Shown here: in pieces, positions 41,939-51,559 of the stretch
Position numbering within the stretch: the stretch's first letter is position 1
Layout of the letters: each line of letters opens with the position of its first letter
From: an uncultured bacterium
Lineage (GTDB): Bacteria; Bacteroidota; Bacteroidia; Bacteroidales; Bacteroidaceae
Direction: 5' to 3'
NCBI GenBank assembly: GCA_905215555.1
Contig: CAJMQU010000027.1
Location: forward strand, 1 to 60,417
DNA: 60,417 bases
Made by a program: the position numbers and the translations under genes
Notes under the pieces: generated by a model
Seen by the model: the letters and a program-made list of their open reading frames with translations, nothing else
Database searches by the model: none
Told to the model about the DNA's origin: nothing

Positions 41939-43015
41939 TTAGAAGTGTAGTTTAAATACAACAATCAGTACCATGATGATGAGGTTCACCATTGATATCG
42001 GTACCAGGTATTTCCATTCCAACGCCAGAATCTGGTCGATACGCAAGCGGGGGAATGTCCATTTAATCCACATCAGCAGGAACACTACGAAGAATGCCTT
42101 ACCAAAGAACCAGACAAAACCCGGAATATAATCCATCACAGCGTTGAAACCGTCCAATCCTGCAATGTGCAACGGCATCCAGCCGCCCAGGAAGATGGTG
42201 GTAGCCACACTGGCTACGATGAACAGGTTCAGGTATTCGGCCAGGTAGAAAAATCCGAAGTGCATACCACTATATTCGGTGTGGTATCCAGCTGTCAGTT
42301 CGCTTTCTGCCTCCGGCAGGTCGAACGGACCACGGTTACACTCAGCATTTCCGGCAATCAGGTAGATGACAAAGGCTATTATAGCTGGGATATGTCCTTT
42401 GAAGATGAACCATCCGTCAGCCTGTCCTTCTACGATTTCGGAGAGTTGCATGGTTCCCATCAGTACAACCATTGTCAGTATGCTTAGTCCTACGGACAAT
42501 TCATATGAGATGATCTGTGCTCCGCTTCGCATGGCGCCGATAAGTGAGAACTTATTGTTGGAGCCCCAGCCTGCCAGCAAAATACCTATCACACCGATGC
42601 TCGATGCTGCCAGCAAGAAGAACACACCCACATTGAAGTTCAGTACTTCCATACCCTTGTTGATAGGCAGGCAGGAGAATGTAAGGAACGAAGCAATAAT
42701 CACCATGAATGGTGCCAGGTTATAGAGGAAACGGTCGGCAGCCTTCGGGGTGAAGATTTCTTTGGTCAGCATCTTCAGCACGTCGCAGATGACCTGGATG
42801 CTCCCCCATTTACCCACACGGTTCGGACCGAGGCGGCATTGGAAGAAGGCGCATATTTTGCGCTCCATATAAATAAGAATGATGGCGAGCAAGGCATACA
42901 TCAAAATGATGCATACGCCTATCACTACACATTCGAGGAATATCGCCAGACCTTCCGGCATGAAAGAGGTCAGCGTCTGGTGAATCCAGTTGGTTACTAT
43001 ACTAAAGTCAAACAC
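41939..43015 (-). CDS. nuoH: NADH-quinone oxidoreductase subunit H
   Basis: About 358 residues from a GTG at 43015 (reading VFDFSIVTNWIHQTL). An in-frame ATG at 43060 would add residues encoded by an AT-rich spacer repeat, so the GTG is preferred. Eight helices, with the quinone-site segments RLGPNRVGKWGSIQVICDVLKMLTKE and FDLPEAESELTAGYHTEYSGMHFG. This is the quinone-chamber membrane subunit of complex I. Confidence 0.92.
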   Translation of the reverse strand: MFDFSIVTNWIHQTLTSFMPEGLAIFLECVVIGVCIILMYALLAIILIYMERKICAFFQCRLGPNRVGKWGSIQVICDVLKMLTKEIFTPKAADRFLYNLAPFMVIIASFLTFSCLPINKGMEVLNFNVGVFFLLAASSIGVIGILLAGWGSNNKFSLIGAMRSGAQIISYELSVGLSILTMVVLMGTMQLSEIVEGQADGWFIFKGHIPAIIAFVIYLIAGNAECNRGPFDLPEAESELTAGYHTEYSGMHFGFFYLAEYLNLFIVASVATTIFLGGWMPLHIAGLDGFNAVMDYIPGFVWFFGKAFFVVFLLMWIKWTFPRLRIDQILALEWKYLVPISMVNLIIMVLIVVFKLHF

Positions 43016-43108
43016 GTTGTTTAAATTAAGAATTAATAATGAAGAATGAAGAATCATCATGCGGGTGATGGCGTATTCATTCTTTTATTTAATTATTTAT
43101 CAGACTTA

Positions 43109-43185
43109 TGAATTAAGAGGAAGAAAACTGTGCTGTACTTTTGCACTCTTTAATTTTTCGCTCTTAATTTATCATTCTTCATTTT
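43109..43185. repeat. Palindromic element H between nuoCD and nuoH
   Basis: gaattaagaggaagaaaactgtgc (left, from about 43109) is complementary with small gaps to gcactctttaatttttcgctcttaatt (right). The loop is tgtactttt. The core GTGC...GCAC fits the family. A further AT-rich arm (43030-43056) may pair with 43167-43185, as if elements were nested. Confidence 0.5.
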
Positions 43186-43187
43186 CA

Positions 43188-44780
43188 CTATCTGTCAATA
43201 TCCGGAACTACATAGTCCAGCGTTCCACCTATGGCAATCAGGTCGGCAATCTTCGCTCCGCGGCAGATGGTGTCTACGGTGCTCACCAGCGGCAATCCTG
43301 TGGAACGGAAATGCAGGCGGTAAGGTGTTTTGTCGCCGTGACTTTCCAGGAATACACCGAACTCACCGCGGCTACCTTCTACAGAAGTATAATACTGTCC
43401 TTCCGGTACGCGGATAATCGGTTTCATCTTTTCCTGATACGGTCCTTCGGGGATGTTGTCGATGAGTTGCTCGATGATGTTCATGCTTTCCATGATTTCG
43501 TCCATACGAACCATGTAGCGTGCCCATGAGTCGCCTTCGGTGTAGACGATTTCCTTGAAATCTACCTTGTCATACACTCCGTACGGATGACGTTTGCGCA
43601 CGTCGCAAGCCCAGCCGCTGGCACGTCCTGTGCCGCCCGTGGCTCCGAAAGCAATGGCATCTTCGCGGCTCAGCACACCTACGCCTTTCAAACGTTGCCT
43701 GGCGATGATGTTGCCGGTGAAAACCTGATGGTATTCGTGGATGATGCCGCGCAAATAGGGAATAAACTCTTTCACCCGTTTCTGGAAGTTGGGATGCAGG
43801 TCGGCCTGCACGCCACCGATGGTATTGTAGTTCATGATGAGGCGTCCGCCACAGGTCTCCTCGAAGATATCGAGTATCTTCTCGCGGTCGCGGAAACCGT
43901 AGAAGAAAGCGGTCAGGGCGCCGAGGTCCATTGCCAGGCAGGAATAGAACAGTAGGTGAGAGTCGATCCGTTGCAACTCATCCATGATGGTGCGGATGTA
44001 CTTCACACGGTCGCTCACCTCGATACCCATTGCCTGTTCGATGCATGAACATAAGGCATGGCGGTTCTGGTGTGCGCCCAAATAATCAAGACGGTCAGTC
44101 AGTGCCAGTGTCTGAGGATAAGTGAGGCTTTCGCACATCTTTTCAATACCCCGGTGGATGTATCCGCAGTTGGCGTCTATCTTCTCGATGGTTTCACCTT
44201 CCAGTGATACACGGAAGCGCATTACACCGTGTGTAGCAGGGTGCTGCGGACCGATGTTCACCACATATTCTTCGTCACCGAAGAGTATGAGTTCTTTATT
44301 TTTTACCGTACCGTCCGGATTCAGTTCCAGTTCGGTGGTCGTATCTATTGTTTCTTCGTTGTCCATGCGTAACGGATTATCCTTTTCGGGATCATTGTCT
44401 TTACGCATCGGATAGCCTACCCAGTCGTTGCGCAGGTAGAGGCGGCGCATGTCGGGATGTCCAATGAAGACGATGCCGTAAAAGTCATATACTTCACGTT
44501 CCAGGAAATCGGCCGCTTTCCAGATATCGCTGACACTGGGTAGCTCGGGATTCTCGCGGTTCAGGGTAGCGGTACGCACCACTACGCATTCTCCGGTAGC
44601 GGTGGACTCCAGATGATAAACTACTCCCAAGCCTCGGGCCTGGTCCGGCGCATCGCTGTCATCTGCTTCTCCCCAGTCCATACCGGTCAGACATTTCAGA
44701 AAGTCCATCTGCCCTTCACAGTGCAGGCGGAGCATTTCATCATGCAGGACCGCAGGTTCTATAAATCGTATATTATTCAT
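43188..44780 (-). CDS. nuoCD: Fused NADH-quinone oxidoreductase subunits C/D
   Basis: About 530 residues from ATG 44780, with a GTG alternative at 44807. The NuoC part (1-150) has SVSDIWKAADFLEREVYDFYGIVFIGHPDMRRLYL. The NuoD part (about 165-530) has NIGPQHPATHGVMRFRVSLEGETI, GYIHRGIEKMCES, NTIGGVQADL and the C-terminal DIDR. NuoC and NuoD are often fused in complex I with a long peripheral arm. NuoD lines the quinone cavity. A gap of 30 bases separates it from nuoB. Confidence 0.94.
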   Translation of the reverse strand: MNNIRFIEPAVLHDEMLRLHCEGQMDFLKCLTGMDWGEADDSDAPDQARGLGVVYHLESTATGECVVVRTATLNRENPELPSVSDIWKAADFLEREVYDFYGIVFIGHPDMRRLYLRNDWVGYPMRKDNDPEKDNPLRMDNEETIDTTTELELNPDGTVKNKELILFGDEEYVVNIGPQHPATHGVMRFRVSLEGETIEKIDANCGYIHRGIEKMCESLTYPQTLALTDRLDYLGAHQNRHALCSCIEQAMGIEVSDRVKYIRTIMDELQRIDSHLLFYSCLAMDLGALTAFFYGFRDREKILDIFEETCGGRLIMNYNTIGGVQADLHPNFQKRVKEFIPYLRGIIHEYHQVFTGNIIARQRLKGVGVLSREDAIAFGATGGTGRASGWACDVRKRHPYGVYDKVDFKEIVYTEGDSWARYMVRMDEIMESMNIIEQLIDNIPEGPYQEKMKPIIRVPEGQYYTSVEGSRGEFGVFLESHGDKTPYRLHFRSTGLPLVSTVDTICRGAKIADLIAIGGTLDYVVPDIDR

Positions 44781-44810
44781 ATTTTGATTATGTTTCGTTA
44801 TTGTCACTCA

Positions 44811-45404
44811 TCACTCTTCACTATCCGGCTTGGCCTCTTTTCGGTTCACTCCGCCGAAGAATTTTTCTATCTTCACTTTGCGTTGCAACTGCATCATGCC
44901 ATAATAAAAAGCTTCCGGACGAGGAGGGCACCCCGGAATGTATACATCCACCGGCAAGACCTTGTCAACCCCGTTCACTACATGGTATGATTTCTTGAAC
45001 GGTCCGCCACTGACGGCGCATCCGCCCACGGCAACCACATATTTAGGGTCGGGCATCTGGTCATACAAACGTTTCAGTACAGGTGCCATCTTGTTGGTGA
45101 TAGTTCCGCATACCATAATCATATCTGCTTGTCGCGGACTGGCACGGGCTACTTCAAATCCGAAGCGCGCCATGTCGTAGCGCGCGGCACCCAGTGCCAT
45201 GAACTCGATACCGCAACAACTTGTTGCAAACGTAAGCGGCCACAGCGAATTGCTGCGTCCCCAATTGATGAAGTCGTCCAGTACACCGAGGGCAACGTTT
45301 GCACCTCCGGCATTAAGTTCGCGAACGAGTTTCTCCAACGTCTCATTATCCGTAAATTCTTCATACGGGATAGATTTTATTTTTGGCTTTTTCTTTATTT
45401 CCAT
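44811..45404 (-). CDS. nuoB: NADH-quinone oxidoreductase subunit B
   Basis: 197 residues from ATG 45404 (MEIKKKPKIK), which overlaps the end of nuoA by 10 bases and suggests translational coupling. Longer frames into nuoA are not real. Cluster N2 ligands: TSCCGIEF, VCGT and GGCAVSGG...PGCPPRPEAF. NuoB carries the last iron-sulfur cluster before quinone. Confidence 0.95.
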   Translation of the reverse strand: MEIKKKPKIKSIPYEEFTDNETLEKLVRELNAGGANVALGVLDDFINWGRSNSLWPLTFATSCCGIEFMALGAARYDMARFGFEVARASPRQADMIMVCGTITNKMAPVLKRLYDQMPDPKYVVAVGGCAVSGGPFKKSYHVVNGVDKVLPVDVYIPGCPPRPEAFYYGMMQLQRKVKIEKFFGGVNRKEAKPDSEE

Positions 45405-45745
45405 TCCAATGCTCCTTTCCGCCATGCATAGGCAAGTCCCAATACCAGGATAAGTAAGAAAAATAAGATACTGAGTAATCCCGTTATTCCCAGGTCGCGA
45501 GCGATAACTGCCCACGGAAACAGGAATACCGTTTCCACATCGAACATCAGAAACAGGATGGCAAACAGGTAGTAACCTACTCTGAATTGCATCCACGATT
45601 TACCACGGGTAGGAATACCACACTCGTACGATTCCATTTTCTGTGGATTGTACGAACGGGGTGATATCGCTTTGGACAGCGCGATAACAATACCCACGAA
45701 AGCAATTGCCGTCAGCAAGACGACTACTAACAAAGTAAAGTTCAT
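45395..45745 (-). CDS. nuoA: NADH-quinone oxidoreductase subunit A
   Basis: 116 residues, three membrane helices, with the family marks YNPQKMESYECGIPTRG and FDVETVFLFPWA. It is the first gene of the leftward nuo cluster. The 113 bases upstream, before the next gene, show no clear TAnnTTTG box on the minus strand, so the promoter could lie further upstream. Confidence 0.94.
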   Translation of the reverse strand: MNFTLLVVVLLTAIAFVGIVIALSKAISPRSYNPQKMESYECGIPTRGKSWMQFRVGYYLFAILFLMFDVETVFLFPWAVIARDLGITGLLSILFFLLILVLGLAYAWRKGALEWK

Positions 45746-45858
45746 AAATCTAATTATCTTTTAGATGTATATAATAGGATAGTTGGCCGAAAGGAACAAT
45801 CCCTCTGAATTGCCTTCGACGGACTTTGGCAAACTCACCGTCTGCCCGACTTGTTGTA

Positions 45859-46236
45859 TCAAATGATTATCTTTCTCAACCCGAAGACGTAGTACGAGAG
45901 CGGATCGGGTATAGCATAGAAAGAGATATGCAACAATGAGTTGCAGGCCGGAGAATCGGTCAGCCAGTACATCCGGAAATAATTCAGCAGCAGCAGGACG
46001 CTCTTGTTGCCGGGCACTTGCGTACTGTCCACATTATCTATATATAGAGGTGTGGAAAGAAAATGATTATATATGTTGCGGATGTTCTGTTGGTGTGAAG
46101 TAGGGGCTTGGGACAAGACACAACGTCCGTTGTCATTGCGTATGAAAGTGCATGATATACCTGCTGCTTGTGCTGCACCGTCGTACAGCAATACGCCGAG
46201 TAGGATAATCATGAGGTATTTTATACACTGTTTCAT
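45859..46236 (-). CDS. Small exported protein of unknown function
   Basis: About 125 residues from ATG 46236 (MKQCIKYLMIILLGVLLYDGAAQAAG, a signal peptide). Earlier ATGs at 46272 and 46251 are less likely. The mature part contains SCTFIRNDNGRCVLSQ and an aromatic C-terminal stretch FYAIPDPLSYYVFGLRK. I do not recognise a family. It lies between trkH and nuoA, all leftward, with no clear operon link. Confidence 0.55.
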   Translation of the reverse strand: MKQCIKYLMIILLGVLLYDGAAQAAGISCTFIRNDNGRCVLSQAPTSHQQNIRNIYNHFLSTPLYIDNVDSTQVPGNKSVLLLLNYFRMYWLTDSPACNSLLHISFYAIPDPLSYYVFGLRKIII

Positions 46237-46337
46237 ACAACTACTTTTCATTCGGCTGCAAATGTATAACAATTATTGGCTATTTTGTTATATGGAGATG
46301 TCAAAATGTTCGGTTTTTAGCACTTTTTGACCTTCTG

Positions 46338-47789
46338 TCAGCTTCTCTTCCAAAATTCTGGGGTGAAAAGCAGCAATACGGTGAACAATTCGAGACGTCC
46401 CAGAAGCATGAGGAAAGCCATCAGCCACTTTGCTATATCAGGCAATGCATTCCATGAGAAAGCAGGTCCTATTTCGCCTAAACCGGGCCCCATATTGCCG
46501 ATACTGGAAATCACACATCCCACGGATTCCACAAATCCGATCCCCAGCCCCATCATAATCAGTACGCTGATAATGATGATTACTGCATATATGAAACAAA
46601 AAGCCAGCACTGTAGATTGTACGGAAGGTGAAATCACCTGTTTGTTGAGCCGCACCGGCAATATCGCATTTGGGTGAAGAATGTGTTTAAACTCATTGCG
46701 GGCTACTTTGCCGAGGATAACCATACGGATGCACTTCAAACCGCCCGTCGTACTTCCTGCACAGGCTCCCATCAGCATGACGATGGTCAGCAGCCCCCAC
46801 GTCACGGCAGGCCATAGCATATAGTCGGCAGTGGCAAACCCGGTGGAGGTGTGCAGCGAGATAACTTGGAAAAGTGATTGGCGGAATGATTCCTCCACTC
46901 CCATTGGTTTGGAATAGTGAAGTACCGTAGCGATTATTCCGGTGAATAGCACCACTGACCAAAAATACCATTTTAATTCGGCATCATTGATGAGTTTTTT
47001 GAATTTCCGGTTGAAGAAGAACAGCAGCAACGTGAAGTTGATGCCTGAAATGAACATGAAGATGGATATGACGTATTCGATATACGGGGAGTTGTAATAG
47101 GCTATGCTGGCTTGTTTGGTCGAGAATCCGCCCGTTCCGGTAGTGGCAAAGGCGTGGCAAACGCTGTCGAACCAATTCATACCGCCCAGCATCAACAGGA
47201 TTACGAGGATGCAGGTGATGCCGGCATAGATACTCCATATCCATTTAGCTGTGATGCCGATACGCGGGTGTACTTTGTCGTGTGTCGGTCCGCTGGCTTC
47301 GGCGGCGAATACTTGCAAGCCGCTGACACCGAATATCGGAAGTATGGCGATGGTGAACATGATGATTCCCAAACCACCTATCCATTGCGTCATGCTGCGC
47401 CAGAAGAGCAGTCCGTGAGGCAGTGTTTCGATATCATCCAGGATAGTGGCGCCCGTACTGCTGAAGCCGGACATGGTTTCAAAAAAAGCATTGGTGATGC
47501 TGGGGATGTATCCGCTGATATAGAATGGAAGCATGCCGAAAAGGGAAAATGCCACCCAGGCAAAGCTGACGAGTACGTAGCCATCTCTGCGTGTCAATTG
47601 CCGGTTGCCGCCCTTGCCCAGAATCGCCAGAAGTAATCCGACACCTGCTGTGATACCTGCCGATATCCAGAAATCCATCAGAGCTTCATCCCGATAATAG
47701 AATGAAACCCCTGAGCTAATCAGCAGCATCATCGTTTCCAGCAAAAGGAGGATGCCGATAATCCGTATAATCGTTTTGAAGTTAATCAT
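46338..47789 (-). CDS. trkH: TrkH family potassium uptake protein
   Basis: 483 residues, typical for TrkH. Four pore (P-loop) segments are visible: GFSSTGATIL, ATTGTGGFST, HTSTGFATAD and a final loop (SSIGNMGPG), each after a hydrophobic helix. It is the K+-conducting membrane subunit of Trk/Ktr systems. It lies after trkA on the same strand, which supplies the regulatory subunit, so the two form a transport unit. A palindromic element lies between them. Confidence 0.93.
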   Translation of the reverse strand: MINFKTIIRIIGILLLLETMMLLISSGVSFYYRDEALMDFWISAGITAGVGLLLAILGKGGNRQLTRRDGYVLVSFAWVAFSLFGMLPFYISGYIPSITNAFFETMSGFSSTGATILDDIETLPHGLLFWRSMTQWIGGLGIIMFTIAILPIFGVSGLQVFAAEASGPTHDKVHPRIGITAKWIWSIYAGITCILVILLMLGGMNWFDSVCHAFATTGTGGFSTKQASIAYYNSPYIEYVISIFMFISGINFTLLLFFFNRKFKKLINDAELKWYFWSVVLFTGIIATVLHYSKPMGVEESFRQSLFQVISLHTSTGFATADYMLWPAVTWGLLTIVMLMGACAGSTTGGLKCIRMVILGKVARNEFKHILHPNAILPVRLNKQVISPSVQSTVLAFCFIYAVIIIISVLIMMGLGIGFVESVGCVISSIGNMGPGLGEIGPAFSWNALPDIAKWLMAFLMLLGRLELFTVLLLFTPEFWKRS

Positions 47790-47796
47790 ATTATAT

Positions 47797-47868
47797 ATTA
47801 ATGAAGAATGAGGAATATGCTATCATATTGCAGGAAAATTCTTCATTTTTCTTGTTCTTCATTTAATT
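47797..47868. repeat. Palindromic element I between trkA and trkH
   Basis: attaatgaagaatgaggaat (47797-47816) pairs with attcttcatttttcttgttc (right arm). The core atgctatcatattgcagga resembles the core of the murF-internal element. The right arm reaches over the trkA stop codon. Confidence 0.5.
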
Positions 47869-49203
47869 AAAGTATTTCTCAATCTTCTTAATCATCATAT
47901 TCAGGCAGAATACCACTACATGGTCGCCCGGCAATATTTGTGTGTTACCTGTTACCACAACGCCTTCACCTTGGCGGATCAATCCGCCGATGGTTGTCCC
48001 CTTGGGCAATCCGAGGTCTTTTACCTGGTGTTTTGTGATTTTGGAACCGGCTTTCACGGTAAATTCCGCAACATCGGCATTGGCAAACGTCAGACACTTC
48101 ACATTGCTGACATCAGCGTCCAGCATCATCTGATAGATGTGGCTGGCGGTGATCATCTTCTTGTTGATTACCGTACCGATGTCGAGACTTTCTGCCATAC
48201 CTATATAATCTATGTTTTCCACTTCTGCCACTGTCTTGCTGACGCCCATTCGTTTGGCGGCAAGGCAGGAGAGAATGTTCGTTTCCGAGTTATCCGTCAG
48301 GGCAACGAATGCCTCTGTGTTTTTCAGGCCTTCTTCGATAAGTAAGTCCATGTCTCGCCCGTCTCCGTTGATAATCATGACTTTATCATCGAGCAATTCT
48401 GTCAGACGGTTGCAGCGGTTCAAGTCACTGTCTATGATTTTCACCTGCATATAGTCGGGGACATATTGTGCCGTGCGCACGGCGATGCGGCTTCCGCCCA
48501 TGATCATTACATTGCGTACGTCAGCGTAATCTTCCTTGCCGGCTATCTTACGTATGTAAGGCACGTACTTGCGGGTAGTAGTGAAGTAGACGATATCGTG
48601 CAGCTTGATTACGTCATCACCTCGGGGGATGAGTGTTTCGTTGCCGCGTTTGATGGCTACCACGTGATACGGCTTGTCTGTTCCGGCGAGTTGGTGCAGG
48701 GGGATGTCCAGTATTTCCGCCTTTTCGCGCATCTTGGTACCTATCAGTATCAGTGAGCCACCGCAAAATTCCCACCACTGGCGCACCCAACTCATGCGTA
48801 TGGAAGATACGATTTCCTTGGCGGCAAGCATTTCCGGATAAATCAGCGAGTCAACGCCCAGTTTCTGGAAGAATTCCTTATTCTTGGGCAGAAGATATTC
48901 GTAATTGTCGATGCGGGCAACGGTTTTCTTAGCACCGAGGTTGGTGGCCAACATACAAGCAGTCGTGTTACGGCTTTCGTCTGGCGTGACGGCTATGAAT
49001 AAGTCCGCCTCTTTAGCCCCTACCTCTTTCAATCCCTGAATAGAAGTAGGTGATGCCGTGACCGTCATCAAGTCGAAGTTGGAACTGAGTGTACTCAACC
49101 TTTCCTCGTTGTCGTCCATCAATATGATGTCCTGTTTCTCGCGGGACAGCAATTTTGCCAAGTGTGTGCCTACTGCGCCGGCACCGGCAATAATGATTTT
49201 CAT
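47863..49203 (-). CDS. trkA: Trk potassium transporter regulatory subunit TrkA
   Basis: 446 residues with two RCK units. Each has a Rossmann NAD-binding half (IIIAGAGAVGTHLAKLLS at 1-20, and NVMIMGGSRIAVRTAQYV near 230) and a RCK-C half. It binds NAD(H)/ATP and gates TrkH from the cytoplasm. It is transcribed leftward after dxs, upstream of trkH. Confidence 0.94.
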   Translation of the reverse strand: MKIIIAGAGAVGTHLAKLLSREKQDIILMDDNEERLSTLSSNFDLMTVTASPTSIQGLKEVGAKEADLFIAVTPDESRNTTACMLATNLGAKKTVARIDNYEYLLPKNKEFFQKLGVDSLIYPEMLAAKEIVSSIRMSWVRQWWEFCGGSLILIGTKMREKAEILDIPLHQLAGTDKPYHVVAIKRGNETLIPRGDDVIKLHDIVYFTTTRKYVPYIRKIAGKEDYADVRNVMIMGGSRIAVRTAQYVPDYMQVKIIDSDLNRCNRLTELLDDKVMIINGDGRDMDLLIEEGLKNTEAFVALTDNSETNILSCLAAKRMGVSKTVAEVENIDYIGMAESLDIGTVINKKMITASHIYQMMLDADVSNVKCLTFANADVAEFTVKAGSKITKHQVKDLGLPKGTTIGGLIRQGEGVVVTGNTQILPGDHVVVFCLNMMIKKIEKYFN

Positions 49204-49258
49204 TGCTTTTCTATTACTCTTTCAACCGGCAACAAATTGTCGCCATTTTATGTTCTTT

Positions 49259-51157
49259 TTACTTACTGATAGCTGCCAGAATCCCTTCCTCGTCCATGCC
49301 GCACAGATGATATAACTGCTGCACCGTTCCGTGTTCAATGAATTGGTCCGGTACACCTATCCGTTCGATATGTGGTGTATATCCGTTGTCTGACATAAAT
49401 TCCAGTACGGCGGTACCCATACCACCTTTTCGTATGCCGTCTTCAATGGTGACAATGTGGGAAAAGGAGCGTCCTATTTCGTGCAGCATCTCCTCATCCA
49501 ATGGCTTGAGGAAACGCAGGTCATAATGTGCTATTGAGATGTTCTTTTCTTTCTCTGCTTGTGCGATGGCTTTTGAAGCGATATTACCTATCGGGCCGAG
49601 AGTGACGACGGCAAGGTCTTTGCCCTCTTTCAGTTTGCGTCCTTTACCGACGGGTATTTCCTCCAGCGGACATTTCCAATCGGTCAGCACACCGCGTCCA
49701 CGTGGATAGCGGATGACGAACGGGCCTTTGTCCGGTAGTTGTGCCGTGTACATAAGGCGGCGTAACTCGTGTTCGTTCATGGGCGAGGATATCGTCAGGT
49801 TAGGGATAGGGCGAAAATAAGCCAAGTCGAATACTCCGTGGTGTGTCGGTCCGTCTTCGCCTACCAGTCCGGCACGGTCGAGGCAAAGTACGACGGGAAG
49901 TTTAAGGATAGCGATATCGTGGATTACGTTATCGTAAGCGCGTTGCATGAATGAGGAATAGATGTTGCAGAACGGTTGCATTCCTTCCTTTGCCATCCCA
50001 CCGGAGAAGGTGGCGGCATGTCCTTCGGCAATGCCGACGTCGAAAGCGCGGTCGGGCATTGTCTGCATCAGCATATTCATGGAACAGCCTGTAGGCATGG
50101 CGGGAGTGACACCCACAATGCGTGGGTTCTGTTTGGCGAGTTCTACAAGGGTTTCACCGAAAACATCTTGATAGAGTGGGGGCAGGTTGTGTGTATCCGC
50201 AGTGAAGCGTTCGCCTGTTGCAGGGTCGAATTTGCCCGGTGCATGCCAGATGCCCGGAGCCATTTCGGCAGGTTTGAAACCTTTTCCTTTGATGGTATGC
50301 AGATGCAGGATTTTCGGACCTTTCATGTCCTTGATATCCCGCAATATACGTGCGATATTTATGACATCGTGTCCGTTGATGGGGCCGAAGTAGCGGATAT
50401 TCATTCCCTCGAAAATATTCTGTTGTTGGGCAGCTATCGATTTCAGGCTATTGCCAAAGCGTATCAGTGCCTTGCGGCGGTCTTCATTGAGGATGCCTAC
50501 CTTGAAAAGCATCTTGGATATTTTGAAACGTAGCTGGTTGTAGCGGTTTGAAGTTGTCAGGTTAAACAGATATTGCTTCATGCCGCCTACACTACGGTCG
50601 ATCGCCATATCATTATCATTGAGGATGATGAGGAGATTGTTGGGAGTGGTAGAAGCGTTGTTCAAACCTTCGAAAGCCAGTCCGCCGCTCATCGAGCCAT
50701 CGCCGATTACGGCAACCACATGGCGGTTTTCTTCACCCTTCTCGGTAGCTGCCACTGCCATACCCAGGGCAGCTGAAATGGAATTGGAGGCGTGTCCGCA
50801 AGTGAAAGTGTCATAGTCGCTTTCATCGGGAGAGGGGAAGGGGCGGATGCCCTTGAATTTCCGGTTGGTAGAGAATATCTCCCTGCGTCCGGTCAGTATC
50901 TTGTGTCCATAAGCTTGATGACCTACGTCCCACACTATGCGGTCGTAGGGGGTGTTGAACACATAATGCAGGGCAACGGTCAGTTCTACCGTCCCCAAAC
51001 TGGCTGCAAAGTGTCCCGGGTTGCACGAAACTTCTTTTATAATGTCCTGCCGTAATTCTTTGCAGACTTCCGGAAGTTGCTCGACACTAAGTTTACGCAA
51101 ATCTTCGGGGTCGGAAATGGAATTTAGCAAGTTATATGTTGTTGTCTCTGTCTTCAT
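49259..51157 (-). CDS. dxs: 1-deoxy-D-xylulose-5-phosphate synthase
   Basis: 632 residues from ATG 51157 (MKTETTTYNLLNSI). A longer in-frame ATG at 51235 lies beyond the candidate promoter and is rejected. It has the TPP-binding VIGDGSMSGGLAFEGLNNA...ILNDNDM, the transketolase-type GHQAYGHKILTGR and the pyrimidine-domain DRAGLVGEDGPTHHGVFDL. It makes DXP from pyruvate and glyceraldehyde-3-phosphate, the first step of the MEP isoprenoid pathway. Rightmost gene of a dxs-trkA-trkH run. Confidence 0.96.
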   Translation of the reverse strand: MKTETTTYNLLNSISDPEDLRKLSVEQLPEVCKELRQDIIKEVSCNPGHFAASLGTVELTVALHYVFNTPYDRIVWDVGHQAYGHKILTGRREIFSTNRKFKGIRPFPSPDESDYDTFTCGHASNSISAALGMAVAATEKGEENRHVVAVIGDGSMSGGLAFEGLNNASTTPNNLLIILNDNDMAIDRSVGGMKQYLFNLTTSNRYNQLRFKISKMLFKVGILNEDRRKALIRFGNSLKSIAAQQQNIFEGMNIRYFGPINGHDVINIARILRDIKDMKGPKILHLHTIKGKGFKPAEMAPGIWHAPGKFDPATGERFTADTHNLPPLYQDVFGETLVELAKQNPRIVGVTPAMPTGCSMNMLMQTMPDRAFDVGIAEGHAATFSGGMAKEGMQPFCNIYSSFMQRAYDNVIHDIAILKLPVVLCLDRAGLVGEDGPTHHGVFDLAYFRPIPNLTISSPMNEHELRRLMYTAQLPDKGPFVIRYPRGRGVLTDWKCPLEEIPVGKGRKLKEGKDLAVVTLGPIGNIASKAIAQAEKEKNISIAHYDLRFLKPLDEEMLHEIGRSFSHIVTIEDGIRKGGMGTAVLEFMSDNGYTPHIERIGVPDQFIEHGTVQQLYHLCGMDEEGILAAISK

Positions 51158-51181
51158 CTCTGTTCTGAGGATTACAAATTG

Positions 51182-51189
51182 CAAAATTA
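51182..51189 (-). promoter_or_regulatory. Candidate -7 box for dxs
   Basis: TAATTTTG on the minus strand (caaaatta on plus), 24 nt before the dxs ATG. No -33 TTTG is seen. Confidence 0.45.
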
Positions 51190-51551
51190 GTAAAAGAAAA
51201 CGGAAGGCATTTCCTTTTTTCCAAAAAAAACTCAATCTCTTGTTCTTTAACTTCTCCGAAGTTTTGTAGGGGGAGGACGTTTCATAGCTCAGGTTACGTT
51301 TCTTTTATGCAGAAAATTCCTATTTCTATTGAGTTATGAGTTAAACCGACACTTGAAATTTATCTTCTATTTTTGCATCCGATCAGATACGTTATTTGAG
51401 GTACCCTCAGTCGTTATGAGAGGCTATCTCGTGCCACAGTCGTTATGCGAGATATTCACCTTTTAAGTACTTGAAATGCAAAGCGCTATAATCTCGTATT
51501 TTCTTCTTTTTTTCGAGGAATTAAAATCTTCGGACAAAAACAGTGGTAATT

Positions 51552-51559
51552 TACCTTTG
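51552..51559 (+). promoter_or_regulatory. Rightward -7 box
   Basis: TACCTTTG fits TAnnTTTG, with a ttcg one-mismatch -33 box about 20 nt upstream. It may drive the remnant at 51757 and the GSCFA/murF-alr genes. Confidence 0.5.

Noticed and set aside
44811..45596. Longer nuoB frame with a 64-residue extension
   Set aside because: The extension runs inside nuoA in another frame; ATG 45404 gives the normal NuoB N-terminus and a short overlap.
51158..51235. N-terminal extension of Dxs (26 residues)
   Set aside because: It would start upstream of the candidate -7 box, and the Dxs family N-terminus begins at MKTETTTYNLLN.
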